The position numbers and the translations under genes are program-made. A model generated the notes under the pieces. It did not search any database. It was given only the letters and a program-made list of their open reading frames with translations, and was not told the DNA's origin. A DNA stretch of 57,237 bases, from NCBI GenBank assembly GCA_019913005.1, contig JAIOHL010000110.1:1-57237 (forward strand). The letters are read 5' to 3'. The stretch comes from Anaerolineae bacterium (GTDB lineage Bacteria > Chloroflexota > Anaerolineae > Aggregatilineales > J027). Shown one piece after another: positions 34,890 to 44,113 of the stretch (position 1 is the first letter of the stretch; the number at the start of each line of letters is the position of its first letter).

Positions 34890-35759
34890 TCATGTCATCG
34901 CAAGCGATTCGTCATTCTCTGTCCATTTCACCACACGCACATCGGGATTTTTTAGGCCCAACAACGCCTCCAATTGATTGCGGAAATGTACCTCATCCCC
35001 GCTGGTCAAATAGAGCGTCTGTCCCGGCATATTCCTGCCCGTATCGGCCTCGGCTTCTTTCAATACCCGCGCCGTTTGTTTGGCGATTGCTGGGCTGGGG
35101 TCAATAATTTCCACACCCGCCCCCATTGCGGTCTGAATCAAGGGCATCAGGAATGGAAAATGCGTACACCCCAACACCAATTCATCAATCCCGGCAGCCT
35201 TTAGCGAAGCCAAAATCTCTGTAACTTGCTGCTGATCGGCTTCGTCATATGGCCCGCCGCGCTCAACCAATGTCACAAATTCCGGGCAGGCGCGTTTATG
35301 GACGTGCAGCCCCTGTGCGAAGCGGTCAATCAAACTGGCATACAATTCGCCTTGGAAAGTCGCTGCCGTTGCAATGACACCGATATGATTACTACGAGTT
35401 CGCTCCGCCGCAGGTTTGATTGCTGGTTCAGTTCCGACAAATTTGATCTGTGGAAACGTGGCCCGCACATGATGTAACGCCGCAGCACTAGCCGTATTAC
35501 AAGCGATGACAATCAATTTCGCAGGGGAGATTTGTTCACACCCCTTGAGGAAAAATCGGGTAATCCCTTCCTCAAAATATTGAATCTGCTGCATCGTGCG
35601 TGGGCCATACGGCACATGCCATTGGTCGGCCAGATAAACAAAATCTTCGTGCGGCATCAATTGTTGTAATTCACGCAATACCGAAAACCCCCCCACACCC
35701 GAATCGGTAACTGCGATTGGGGAATGCCGGAATTGAGCCGAGGTATATTGCGTCGTCAT
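34890..35759 (-). CDS. murI: Glutamate racemase
   Basis: The two catalytic cysteines are in ACNTAS (C87) and GCTHFP (C198). The N-terminal DSGVGGFSVLRE, the mid VYLADQWHVPYGPRT and the EPAIKPA motif are all standard. It makes D-glutamate for peptidoglycan in the cytoplasm. The ATG at 35759 gives 289 residues; an earlier in-frame start would add 25 residues that overlap the upstream gene. It is only five bases from the amidotransferase gene, so the two are likely co-transcribed. Confidence 0.95.
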   Translation of the reverse strand: MTTQYTSAQFRHSPIAVTDSGVGGFSVLRELQQLMPHEDFVYLADQWHVPYGPRTMQQIQYFEEGITRFFLKGCEQISPAKLIVIACNTASAAALHHVRATFPQIKFVGTEPAIKPAAERTRSNHIGVIATAATFQGELYASLIDRFAQGLHVHKRACPEFVTLVERGGPYDEADQQQVTEILASLKAAGIDELVLGCTHFPFLMPLIQTAMGAGVEIIDPSPAIAKQTARVLKEAEADTGRNMPGQTLYLTSGDEVHFRNQLEALLGLKNPDVRVVKWTENDESLAMT

Positions 35760-35764
35760 GGTAT

Positions 35765-36505
35765 TTAGTGGGTGCAGGATTCCACAAACTGGCGGAATAA
35801 CGATTGCATCTCTGGCACGGCATCCACCAAACACTCAGGGTGCCACTGTACCCCCATATAAAAATGCGCATCCGGGATTTCAACCGCTTCAACAATCCCA
35901 TCGTCAGCCAACGCGGTGATTTTTAAGGGGTCAGCCAATTTCCCGACGGCTTGGTGGTGGATACTATTAACCGAAACACGATGACACCCTAGCACAGCAG
36001 CGAGACGGGAATCGGCTTGGACTTCAACTTCATGGGCTAAAAAGGTACGCGGTTTTTCAGTCGGTTGGCGATGTGGCAAAGATTTGCCATTCAATTCCTC
36101 TTTGATGTCGTGCATCAAAGTCCCGCCCAACGCCACATTCATGACCTGCTGTCCACGACAAACCCCCAGTAATGGACGGTCATCTTCAAAGGCCCATTTC
36201 GCTAGGGTGACTTCCAGTTTGTCACGCAGGGGGATAATTTCATATTCAAATTGGGTCAGGGCTTCTCCATACCATTCCGGGTGTATATCACCACCACCCG
36301 GAATCAGAATCCCATCAAGGCGCTCATACAGCGAACGTAAATCGCTTTCACTGCCATATTCAACAATTGAAACTGGAATCAATACGGGCATACCACCAGC
36401 CCGCATAACCGCATTTGAATATTCGGCGGCCATGCCATCACGCCAACGATCATATTCAATGTGGGTACGTGCGGTGGTAATGCCAATCAGGGGCGGGGTC
36501 ATCAT
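35765..36505 (-). CDS. Class I glutamine amidotransferase-like gamma-glutamyl hydrolase (PuuD-type)
   Basis: A 246-residue peptidase C26 family protein. The nucleophile is C116 in LLGVCRGQQ, and HPE in MGVQWHPEC supplies the His/Glu. The start is PLIGITTAR, as in PuuD (gamma-glutamyl-GABA hydrolase). Substrates in this family range from gamma-Glu-GABA to other gamma-glutamyl compounds; the exact one is not readable. A possible promoter (TTGCCT and TATACT, 15 apart) lies at 36542-36568 on the - strand. It is first in the operon with murI. Confidence 0.9.
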   Translation of the reverse strand: MMTPPLIGITTARTHIEYDRWRDGMAAEYSNAVMRAGGMPVLIPVSIVEYGSESDLRSLYERLDGILIPGGGDIHPEWYGEALTQFEYEIIPLRDKLEVTLAKWAFEDDRPLLGVCRGQQVMNVALGGTLMHDIKEELNGKSLPHRQPTEKPRTFLAHEVEVQADSRLAAVLGCHRVSVNSIHHQAVGKLADPLKITALADDGIVEAVEIPDAHFYMGVQWHPECLVDAVPEMQSLFRQFVESCTH

Positions 36506-36662
36506 CTAGTCCCTCTAAAAATTAGCGTTATGTCGGCATATAGTATAGTACGGGCAATTTTAAGGCAAGACAAAACCCGTGTTTGAAAAGTAGTAGCATT
36601 ATGCGCACAATGAGGTAAGATAGTAGCTCATTCGACCTAAATATTAAAACGGTGTAGTTATA

Positions 36663-38630
36663 ATGAAGAGAAAAACTGAAAATGCGACCTCGCACTATGC
36701 TAACGAAATGTTTGGAGATTTTTCAGGTCTCGATATAGTTTTCGCAAGATTTGAAAGTCAACAACAGTCTAATTTTCAGGAGCTTTTTAGAGGCTTTTCA
36801 AAGTTAAGAGTGCTTACCTATTCAAATAGTGTTTCAATTATAAACAAAGCAGCAGAAATGTTTGAAGAAATTGAAATTGTTTTTGGTCGTGAAGATATCT
36901 TAAATGGAATGGCTCAATATCTGCACTATCAAGAACTTCTAATTAGAGAATTAATTACAGAAACCCAAAAAAATGACTTTATTAAGCAAAAAATAGATGA
37001 TGGGAAAATTATGCTCTATGTTGTTCAAGATTCCATTTCTCATGAAAAGTTATTTCTATTAGAAGGTCCATCAGGTACACGAGTTATTACCGGGTCAGCA
37101 AATTTCTCGACAAAGGCATTTTCTGGGGATCAAAACGAAAGTTACATATGCTTTGATAATGACGAAGAGGCATGGAGTTATTTTTCGAGGAAATATGAAA
37201 AAATCAAGATAAATTCCACAACGAGTATCTCTAAAGAAGCTATCCTTGAAGGCAATTTTGATATCGAGAATATTCCTATTCTCTCACCAAGCCAAGATCA
37301 CAACAACACCCCTAAAATCATAGTCGTACATGATCGTCCTCCAACTCCTAATATTATTCAAAAAGTAATTCAAAAAACTCCAAAGCATTACGAGGGAATA
37401 AGTCAGGTTATTCCATCATCTCAGGGAGTTTTCCGAATCGATAGGTCAATTGCAACAAGAGCTATTCAATACGTTAAGAGCAACTCACGAACAGAAGACG
37501 ATAATCCTGACGAGTATCTAAGTATTCATCTCAACTCTGGCAGAGTAGTGCATTCAGGTAAAGAGATGAATTTGGATGTATCTATAACCGAATTACAAAA
37601 AGATGTTGAGCTATTGTGTGAGTATTTTGAAGGATATAAGCATTTTAGAGGTGACTCTGAAAAACTTGCCCGTGATTACTTTACTTTCATGAGTTGGTTT
37701 TATATTAGCCCCTTGATTTGTGACTTTCGGAACAAAGCTATCGCAGGAGAAAAAGACCTTAATCATCTCGATTATCCTGTTTTTGGAATATTGTATGGCA
37801 AAAGTAATTGTGGAAAATCAGAATTAATTAGAACCTTATTGCTATCGATGTTTAGTCAAGAAGGTTTTTTGCCGAATAGCTGGTTTACTAAGAGTGCAGT
37901 CGCTAATTTGCGCGAACAAAACAAACGATTCCCAATGGTGTTTGACGATTTAGACAGAACACGGTTTAACGATCATGCAATTCCACTTATTAAAGAAGAC
38001 TTTACATACTTACATGAGTATCCCGCTATTGTCTTATCCATGAATGCTGACAAAGATACTTTTGAAACCGAAGTTAGAAAGCGCTGTTTAATCATTTATA
38101 CAGGAGCTTCATTACCAGATCATACAGGGGAAAGCCGAGAATTAGTTGGAAAAATCAAGAGAATAAAAAGAAATCTAGGGAATAGTCTCTATCGTGAATT
38201 CTTAGCAAGAGTTTTGACTCAGTTATCAGAAGACGAAATACCAACTGATATTCTGAAATTTTCATCTACTATCTTAGCTGGAATATTCAAAGAATCTAGC
38301 CCTATAAAGACCCTTGATTGGTGTCGTATTACAAGTATTGAAGAATATAGCAGAGGAAAACATGATAAGGTCAAGAATGATCTTCTTGAAATCTTAAAAT
38401 ATAATCCCGAAGCGTGGAGTGAAAAAGGAAATAAAATAATCCTCACATTCAACGACAGCGTGGAGCAGCGTAAGCTCTCAAGAGACATACCAGATTATCT
38501 CATAAGCAGCAAGTCTGGTAATATGATTATCTTTTATAAGAATTACCTTGAGGATTTTCTAGAAATGGAATTATTCCCACCAAAGCGAAAGTCCTTTTTC
38601 GGTTTCCCACGATCCCCTAAAAAGCATTGA
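36663..38630 (+). CDS. AT-rich PLD-like nuclease fused to an SF3-type P-loop ATPase; candidate defence gene
   Basis: It has 655 residues. The N-terminal domain (about 20-180) resembles a phospholipase D-like/NgoFVII-type nuclease, with one HxK motif (H127, K129) followed by TGSANFS (143-149). The acidic residue of a full HKD motif is not obvious. A linker (about 205-255) leads to a C-terminal ATPase: Walker A GKSNCGKS (379-386), Walker B MVFDDLD (425-431), sensor LSMN (458-461) and a basic EVRKR (470-474). This order looks like an SF3 helicase. No signal or membrane helix is present. It is clearly more AT-rich than its neighbours and inserted alone between puuD-like and eamA-like genes. Function as phage defence is an inference from domains and context. 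Confidence 0.7.
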   Translation: MKRKTENATSHYANEMFGDFSGLDIVFARFESQQQSNFQELFRGFSKLRVLTYSNSVSIINKAAEMFEEIEIVFGREDILNGMAQYLHYQELLIRELITETQKNDFIKQKIDDGKIMLYVVQDSISHEKLFLLEGPSGTRVITGSANFSTKAFSGDQNESYICFDNDEEAWSYFSRKYEKIKINSTTSISKEAILEGNFDIENIPILSPSQDHNNTPKIIVVHDRPPTPNIIQKVIQKTPKHYEGISQVIPSSQGVFRIDRSIATRAIQYVKSNSRTEDDNPDEYLSIHLNSGRVVHSGKEMNLDVSITELQKDVELLCEYFEGYKHFRGDSEKLARDYFTFMSWFYISPLICDFRNKAIAGEKDLNHLDYPVFGILYGKSNCGKSELIRTLLLSMFSQEGFLPNSWFTKSAVANLREQNKRFPMVFDDLDRTRFNDHAIPLIKEDFTYLHEYPAIVLSMNADKDTFETEVRKRCLIIYTGASLPDHTGESRELVGKIKRIKRNLGNSLYREFLARVLTQLSEDEIPTDILKFSSTILAGIFKESSPIKTLDWCRITSIEEYSRGKHDKVKNDLLEILKYNPEAWSEKGNKIILTFNDSVEQRKLSRDIPDYLISSKSGNMIIFYKNYLEDFLEMELFPPKRKSFFGFPRSPKKH

Positions 38631-38654
38631 GCAGAAATAAACCTAGTATGATAG

Positions 38655-39620
38655 CTAATCTCCCGCTGCCATGGCAGGTGTCAGGGGCACTTCTTCAGCG
38701 GGAGTCTCTTCCCCGGTTCCACGTACCAGCACCACACCCACCAATGTGACAATGCCACCCACAATCAGCCCAAGTGTGACGTGCTCACCCAGCAGCAACA
38801 CCCCAGCCAACGCTGCGATAACCGGACTAAGATTGTTATAGGCTACGGAACGGGTGGCTCCCAATTTACCAAGTGCGTAACTCCAAACCAAATAGCCCCC
38901 CACGCTGGATAGCAAGCCGCTGTATAAAATATTGGGCCAAACGGACATCGGAACATCGGATGGAGACAGTTTGATTAATTCTGGAAGGCCAACCACTACC
39001 AATCCTAAACAAGTGAACCAATGCGCCAAAATTGCCACTGCCATTGAGCCAGACCGTTCCACGATGGGCGCAACATTTATGTTATAGATGGCACTCAAAA
39101 TGACGCCAAGGATTAACATGGCACTTCCCAGCAAGTCGTCGGATGACAACGACGGCCCGCCCTCGGCATGGCTCATGACAATCAGCATCACACCCGAGAG
39201 TGTAACCACCACCCCGATAACCAAGCGGCGGGTGACAGCCAACAACCCCATACTGACACTCAACGCGGCGACCCATGCGGGCAATGTGGCAACTAAAAGC
39301 GCCGAGTTCGTCGCGGTGGTCAAATTGAGACCCAATACAAACAGGATTTGATAGCCCACCAAGCCTAATATGACCCACCCAAATAGGGCCATCACATCTC
39401 GACGGGGCATACGGATCAACGCCCGGTTACGCAGCAGTGGTAAACTAATAAACGGCAGACCGATGGGGAAGCGAATGGCATTATAGGTCAGCGGTTCAAG
39501 ACGGGATAAGGCGTCCTTCGCCACAATATAATGCAGTCCCCAGACGGTGACAATCATTAATAAAGCGAGGTCGGCGTGATACTTCCGCAGAAACTCGGTC
39601 AGCCCTTTATACAAGTTCAT
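38655..39620 (-). CDS. EamA/DMT-family transporter
   Basis: A 321-residue protein with about ten helices in two EamA repeats. The first half has ALLMIVTVWGLHYIVAKDAL and ATLPAWVAALSVSMGLLAVT. The second has YSGLLSSVGGYLVWSYALGKLGATRS and the typical end PVIAALAGVLLLGEHVTLGLIVGGIVTLVGVVLV. It exports metabolites or amino acids in many bacteria; the substrate is unknown. It converges on the PLD-ATPase gene with a 24-base gap. Confidence 0.92.
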   Translation of the reverse strand: MNLYKGLTEFLRKYHADLALLMIVTVWGLHYIVAKDALSRLEPLTYNAIRFPIGLPFISLPLLRNRALIRMPRRDVMALFGWVILGLVGYQILFVLGLNLTTATNSALLVATLPAWVAALSVSMGLLAVTRRLVIGVVVTLSGVMLIVMSHAEGGPSLSSDDLLGSAMLILGVILSAIYNINVAPIVERSGSMAVAILAHWFTCLGLVVVGLPELIKLSPSDVPMSVWPNILYSGLLSSVGGYLVWSYALGKLGATRSVAYNNLSPVIAALAGVLLLGEHVTLGLIVGGIVTLVGVVLVRGTGEETPAEEVPLTPAMAAGD

Positions 39621-39768
39621 AGATGCCTCTGGTTGGGAATGTGCGCGGTTTTATCAGTGTACATCCAAAACACCTCCGAGAAAAAGGGGGTTTTGACAAT
39701 TGAACGCATATTTTGTGCAATAATTTAAATATGGGAAAATTTATGTGCAGTTACAAAGGGAGTCACTC

Positions 39769-40104
39769 ATGAAAATACAGAGTCTAAATTCTCACCTAAG
39801 CCCTATCATCAATCGAGCCGGTGTTACACTCCTGCTCATGCTGTTCCTCTCCGTCATGAGCCTTGCTCTTTGGGGATCCCTTACCCAAGATAATATTGGA
39901 ACATTCCTCACCGTGCTTGGCTTCCTGCTCATCATCGCAACATTTGGCTTTAATGTAGTCCGTGACGTTATCCGTCAAATATTTGGCATCAGTTACACGG
40001 CTTCTGAAAAGCGAGTGACCATTGTGTCCATTGGCTCGAATTTCATCGCCGGGCTACTCGCGGTTTTTATTGGGGGCATGATTATTTTAATGGCTACTAC
40101 CTAA
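39769..40104 (+). CDS. Small two-to-three helix membrane protein of unknown function
   Basis: A 111-residue protein with hydrophobic segments at about 18-38, 44-65 and 88-108. AAGGGAG lies six bases before the ATG at 39769, which is preferred over an earlier in-frame start. A TTGACA box at 39693-39698 with AATAAT at 39719-39724 could be the promoter, but the 20-base spacing is long. No family is recognised. A secreted-protein gene follows after 21 bases. Confidence 0.6.
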   Translation: MKIQSLNSHLSPIINRAGVTLLLMLFLSVMSLALWGSLTQDNIGTFLTVLGFLLIIATFGFNVVRDVIRQIFGISYTASEKRVTIVSIGSNFIAGLLAVFIGGMIILMATT

Positions 40105-40125
40105 GTTTTACCGAGTGCGATTATC

Positions 40126-41127
40126 TTGAAATCCCTACTGATTAGCCTAATCCTTCTGCTCACAGTGGCGGGTAATTTCGCCACTCCAATTAATGCGTCC
40201 CCTGACGAAAGCGTGTTATTGTTAGCCCGTGCCAATGACACCAGCCCACACGCCCTCTACAAAATCACCCTCGATGAAGCAGGCCATCTGACCAAAACAA
40301 CCCTTCTGGCCGCTTCGGAGGGATACACCTTAGTGAACCGCACCCCGGAAGCCCTCGATTTTGTACGTGCCGCCGATGAACCACCTCTCCATATTATGAT
40401 TGAGACAGGTGAGCGATTGATCCTAGAAGATGATCCTACCCCATCCGCTGACGACCTCTCTGAAAAATGGACTGCCCAAATCTTAGCCCAAGTCACTCCC
40501 CTGTCCGGCCCACGCGATTTCCACCCATTTTCTAATGGCGTTATCTTCAGTATGACCGGGCCAACCGACAATTTTTTGAATCTGTACTGGTTGGATTCTT
40601 CAGGCACGATTCAGCAGTTAACCTCGGTTGAAAAAATGGGGGATAGCCTCCAACCGTTGCTTTCTGCCAGCGCCGAATTTCTCAATTGGCGACCTCAATT
40701 TCTCTCCTTTCTCTATCGTGCCCGCCAACGCGATATGCAAGGACGGGATCATAACGAACTGCGCCTATATTCGTTGGACGATTTTTCCGATGTACCTGCC
40801 CCCTATTTTGGCAAAACCCCGGTGTGGTCAGCCGATGGCGATTGGTTGGCGGGTGTCCGATTGAATGACACTACCCCCCCACTCTACATTTTGTGGCGCG
40901 TAGAATGGACTACACGTGAAGCCATTGAAGTTGGGCCGGGCTGCAATCCGGCATGGTCAGGGAATTGGCTGGCCTACGATGGGCATGATAATAGTCAATG
41001 GCAGGGTTATACCGATTGTTACGCCAATGGTCGGGTATTTGCTCAAAATACGAATTCAGGAGAGGCCATCGAATTATCAGCGGGAATTGAGGGATATGTC
41101 TTATTAATAGGGTGGATGGGCGATTGA
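40126..41127 (+). CDS. Secreted beta-propeller-like protein of unknown function
   Basis: A 333-residue protein starting with TTG. A signal peptide (about 1-24) is followed by repeats with the look of a TolB/WD40-type propeller: LLARANDTSPHALYKITLDEAG, NLYWLDSSGTIQQLT, LRLYSLDDFSDVP, TPVWSADGDWLAGVRL and NPAWSGNWLAYDG. The W(S)xDGxWLA motif is typical of TolB-like blades. No catalytic residues are seen. It probably works outside the membrane together with the small membrane protein upstream. Confidence 0.7.
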   Translation: MKSLLISLILLLTVAGNFATPINASPDESVLLLARANDTSPHALYKITLDEAGHLTKTTLLAASEGYTLVNRTPEALDFVRAADEPPLHIMIETGERLILEDDPTPSADDLSEKWTAQILAQVTPLSGPRDFHPFSNGVIFSMTGPTDNFLNLYWLDSSGTIQQLTSVEKMGDSLQPLLSASAEFLNWRPQFLSFLYRARQRDMQGRDHNELRLYSLDDFSDVPAPYFGKTPVWSADGDWLAGVRLNDTTPPLYILWRVEWTTREAIEVGPGCNPAWSGNWLAYDGHDNSQWQGYTDCYANGRVFAQNTNSGEAIELSAGIEGYVLLIGWMGD

Positions 41128-41146
41128 GAGGCCGCCCAACCCAATG

Positions 41147-41332
41147 CTATTCGGTATCGGCTACTGCTTGCATTAATGCAACAAACTCCTGCCATTCTTC
41201 TTTAAAGAAGTGCAGGGTCATATTAAACAATTCGATATGATGAATTTCCTCGCCATCCGGTTCGCTCGTGCGATAGACCATATAGTTCTCGGTTTCCACG
41301 AGAGTCTCGGTCAGAATTTCGTGATCGTCCAT
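41147..41332 (-). CDS. Small acidic hypothetical protein (61 aa)
   Basis: The ATG at 41332 with AAAGGAG nine bases upstream fixes the start; a longer in-frame start would run into the next gene. The product is acidic, with a run IHHIELFNMTLHFFKEEWQEFVALM that looks like a short amphipathic fold. No family is recognised. It follows a 100-residue hypothetical gene in the same direction. Confidence 0.6.
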   Translation of the reverse strand: MDDHEILTETLVETENYMVYRTSEPDGEEIHHIELFNMTLHFFKEEWQEFVALMQAVADTE

Positions 41333-41360
41333 TTTGGGCTGCTCCTTTGTTGAACCGCTA

Positions 41361-41663
41361 TTATCCGTTATTTGCCGCATAGGTTTCAAGGGCATTCAGC
41401 ACATCAATCAACGCCAACAAACTCGCCCCACTGTGGGCCTGTTCATCCAAACCCTCCACTCGAAAGCGGCGCTCAATCAGATTCTTCTCAAAATCCGGTT
41501 GCTGGGTTACTGCTATCACCCGTGTTTTCATCTCACGAATACGTGCCATATCCCATTTGGTCGCCATCTTTGTCCAATAAATGCGAAAACCAAAATCTAT
41601 GCGTGCCTCGGTCATGGGCGTGCCGGGCGGAATGGGTTTTGATTCAGGGTCATTGGGTAGCAT
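41361..41663 (-). CDS. Hypothetical protein (100 aa)
   Basis: A soluble protein with Pro-rich start (PNDPESKPIPPGTP) and a middle segment DFGFRIYWTKMATKWDMARIREMKTRVIAV. I do not recognise it. It starts ten bases after the AI-2E transporter stop and precedes the 61-residue gene by 28 bases, so all three may form one leftward transcript. Confidence 0.55.
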   Translation of the reverse strand: MLPNDPESKPIPPGTPMTEARIDFGFRIYWTKMATKWDMARIREMKTRVIAVTQQPDFEKNLIERRFRVEGLDEQAHSGASLLALIDVLNALETYAANNG

Positions 41664-41672
41664 ATCGGTTAT

Positions 41673-42968
41673 CTATTCTTCCTCTACAATTTCGCCTTCC
41701 GAAACATCCTCGCCTCCACCATTCGGACTTACCAACGCCGCTGGCATGGCTGGAATCAAGACTGGATTGCGTGAAATCACCGTTGTAACGCGCCGCCGGG
41801 AGGGACGATGGAACATATCTATATCCAATAGCTTGCTCCACAAATAGGTACCAATCAAACGCAGGGTGGCCGTCACAGGCGCGGCTAAAATCACACCCAG
41901 CACCCCGGCAATTTTGGCCCCGAACACCACTGCGACCAATACCACAAACGGATGTAGATTGAGTGTGCTGCCCATGACACGTGGCACGAGCAAAACCGCC
42001 TCTAATTGTTGAATCAGAAAATAGGTCGCCATAACCACAAACGCATAGGGCGGGCCACCCAAACCGGGGAATGTCGTACTTTCCGCCACTATTGCGATCA
42101 GCACCGCCGGAATTGCCGAGAGTGTTGGCCCAATGTTCGGGATGAATTCCAAAAGCCCCGCGATAAACGCCAGTACCAACGGCTGTGGCATCCCCAACAA
42201 TGTCATAGCAATGTACGTTGCCAGTCCCACGCTCAGGCTCAAAATGAACTGACCGCGATAATAGGCGTTCCAAATTGCCCCCAATTCGCGCAGCAAAAAC
42301 CGCATATCATCCTGATAGTCCTGCGGCACAAGTTCGGTCACGGATTGGACAAAATGCGAACCGTCCTTCATCAAATAAAACATCATGACGAAGATAAACA
42401 GGAGGTTATAAAAAAGGGTGAACACTCCACCAATCAATCCTGCGGCGGGGTCAATCAGTCCGGTGGCCGTATCCCGCAGCGTGGTCGAAAGGCCATCATT
42501 CGCGTCTACATTTTGCCCATCGGCATTAAATAGGCCCTCCAGTAAATCGGCGGGGACAATCTTGTTGTTGCCGATACGGATTGGCTCACTTAACTGATCT
42601 TGAAGGTCTTGGCTTGTTTCTTGAATGAGCGAAGGAGCATCAGTGGCAAATTCTTCCACCTGCTCCGACAAGCGTGGTACGATGACAATACCGACGAGGA
42701 CAATCACGGCAATAACCAGTGCAAAGGTCAAAAAAACCGAGAGGGTACGCCGCACCTGTTGAAGGGGCACAAACCACAAGGCTGTCTCTAATTCGTTGAC
42801 CAACGGAATCAGTAAATAAGACAGCAGCACAGCAATCAACACAGGCGTCCATGCTGTACCCAAACGCACACTAATATAAAACATCAACCCCAACGCGATC
42901 AGTGTTACGATGCGTTTGGTACGTGGTGACCATGGCGGGCTGGTTAACACAGGCAAATCACTCGGCAT
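41673..42968 (-). CDS. AI-2E family transporter (TqsA/PerM type)
   Basis: A 431-residue membrane protein with about eight helices. It has the family segments LSYLLIPLVNELE, GLATYIAMTLLGMPQPLVLAFIAGLLEFIPNIGPTLSAIPAVLIA (about 251-295) and the late LNLHPFVVLVAVVFGAKIAGVLGVILAAPVTAT. Members export autoinducer-2 or act as Na+/H+ antiporters, so the transported molecule is open. The C-terminal tail (about 395-431) is cytoplasmic and acidic. It is divergent from the ABC-2 genes. Confidence 0.93.
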   Translation of the reverse strand: MPSDLPVLTSPPWSPRTKRIVTLIALGLMFYISVRLGTAWTPVLIAVLLSYLLIPLVNELETALWFVPLQQVRRTLSVFLTFALVIAVIVLVGIVIVPRLSEQVEEFATDAPSLIQETSQDLQDQLSEPIRIGNNKIVPADLLEGLFNADGQNVDANDGLSTTLRDTATGLIDPAAGLIGGVFTLFYNLLFIFVMMFYLMKDGSHFVQSVTELVPQDYQDDMRFLLRELGAIWNAYYRGQFILSLSVGLATYIAMTLLGMPQPLVLAFIAGLLEFIPNIGPTLSAIPAVLIAIVAESTTFPGLGGPPYAFVVMATYFLIQQLEAVLLVPRVMGSTLNLHPFVVLVAVVFGAKIAGVLGVILAAPVTATLRLIGTYLWSKLLDIDMFHRPSRRRVTTVISRNPVLIPAMPAALVSPNGGGEDVSEGEIVEEE

Positions 42969-43106
42969 TCTGGTTTCGAGGTTCCAACTAAAATTCGCCT
43001 AACCGATTCGATTGTACACCAGATTTGACCACCTCTCACGCAATCGAGGCTTGAGATTTAAATATCAGGCTATACACATATTAAGGGTAACTCTCGTCTA
43101 AATTTA

Positions 43107-43135
43107 ACCTTTTGTCCCCTTAACCCGCCTATAAT
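43107..43135 (+). promoter_or_regulatory. Likely promoter of the ABC-2 exporter operon
   Basis: A perfect TATAAT at 43130-43135 lies 33 bases before the ATG at 43169. The -35 region at 17 bases (43107-43112) is a poor match (ACCTTT), so the call rests on the -10. Confidence 0.35.
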
Positions 43136-43168
43136 CGTCGCAGTGCCATGAGAAAGGAGAACGTTTTT

Positions 43169-44113
43169 ATGGCCCAAAATCTAGACTCGGTTATCCAGAC
43201 CCAAAACTTAACCAAGAAATATGGCGGGGTGGTTGCCCTCCAAGATTTAAACCTAGAAGTCCATCGCGGGGAGGTTTTTGGTTATCTGGGGCCAAATGGT
43301 GCAGGCAAAACCACGACCATTCGCACCCTGCTCGATCTCATCCGCCCCACCAGCGGCACAGCCACCATTCTTGGACTCGATTCACGGCGAGATAGCGTCA
43401 AAATCCATGCTCAAGTCGGCTTTCTACCTTCAGAAATGACCCTCTATCACAACATGACGGGTCGCCAGTATGTCCGATTCATCGAACGGGCACGCAGCGT
43501 GGCGTGTATGCGAGAAGCCGAACAACTTGCCGAACGCCTTGATTATGATCTAAACCGCTCATTAGAAGGTTTAAGCACGGGCAATCGTCGCAAAATGGGC
43601 CTGATTACCGCGCTCATGCACCGTCCGCCCCTGCTGATTTTGGACGAGCCGACCTCTGGCCTTGACCCCTTGATGCAGCAAACCTTCAATGAGTATATAC
43701 GCCAGATTCAAGCCGAAGGTCGCACCGTCTTTCTATCCTCGCACAATCTACCCGAAGTTGAGGCCCTCTGTGACCGAGTGGGTATTTTGCGGGCGGGCAA
43801 ACTCGTCGCTGTCGAGACCATTCAAGCGTTGGCAGGTCTGCGTTTCCGTTGGTTCGTTTTGGAATTTGAGCAGCCTATCGAAATTGAGCAGTTCCGTGCC
43901 CTATCCAATGTGACGGCCTTAGAAACCAACCCTGAAAATACCCGACTGCGGATTCAGGTCAGCGGTGCAATTGACCCCGTAATTAAATTGGCGGCGCACT
44001 ATCCCCTGCGTGATTTGTCCGTCGAACACCCCTCCCTAGAAGAAACTTTCCTTGAGTTCTATGGCGGCAACAACAAACATGATCCCCAGACACAGAAAGA
44101 GGTGCGGGCATGA
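43169..44113 (+). CDS. ABC-2 type exporter ATPase
   Basis: Walker A is GPNGAGKTT, the signature is LEGLSTGNRRKMGLITALM and Walker B is LLILDEPTSGLDP, followed by TVFLSSHNLPEVEALCDRVG. These mark the drug/antibiotic exporter branch of ABC ATPases (CcmA/DrrA-like). The ATG at 43169 has AGAAAGGAG ten bases upstream and is preferred over the ATG at 43148. Its stop overlaps the permease start by four bases. Export of an unknown substrate is inferred. Confidence 0.93.
   Translation: MAQNLDSVIQTQNLTKKYGGVVALQDLNLEVHRGEVFGYLGPNGAGKTTTIRTLLDLIRPTSGTATILGLDSRRDSVKIHAQVGFLPSEMTLYHNMTGRQYVRFIERARSVACMREAEQLAERLDYDLNRSLEGLSTGNRRKMGLITALMHRPPLLILDEPTSGLDPLMQQTFNEYIRQIQAEGRTVFLSSHNLPEVEALCDRVGILRAGKLVAVETIQALAGLRFRWFVLEFEQPIEIEQFRALSNVTALETNPENTRLRIQVSGAIDPVIKLAAHYPLRDLSVEHPSLEETFLEFYGGNNKHDPQTQKEVRA

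Noticed and set aside
41650-42273. 207-codon frame overlapping the AI-2E transporter on the same strand
   Set aside because: It is a shifted frame of the transporter, which has clear membrane helices and family motifs.
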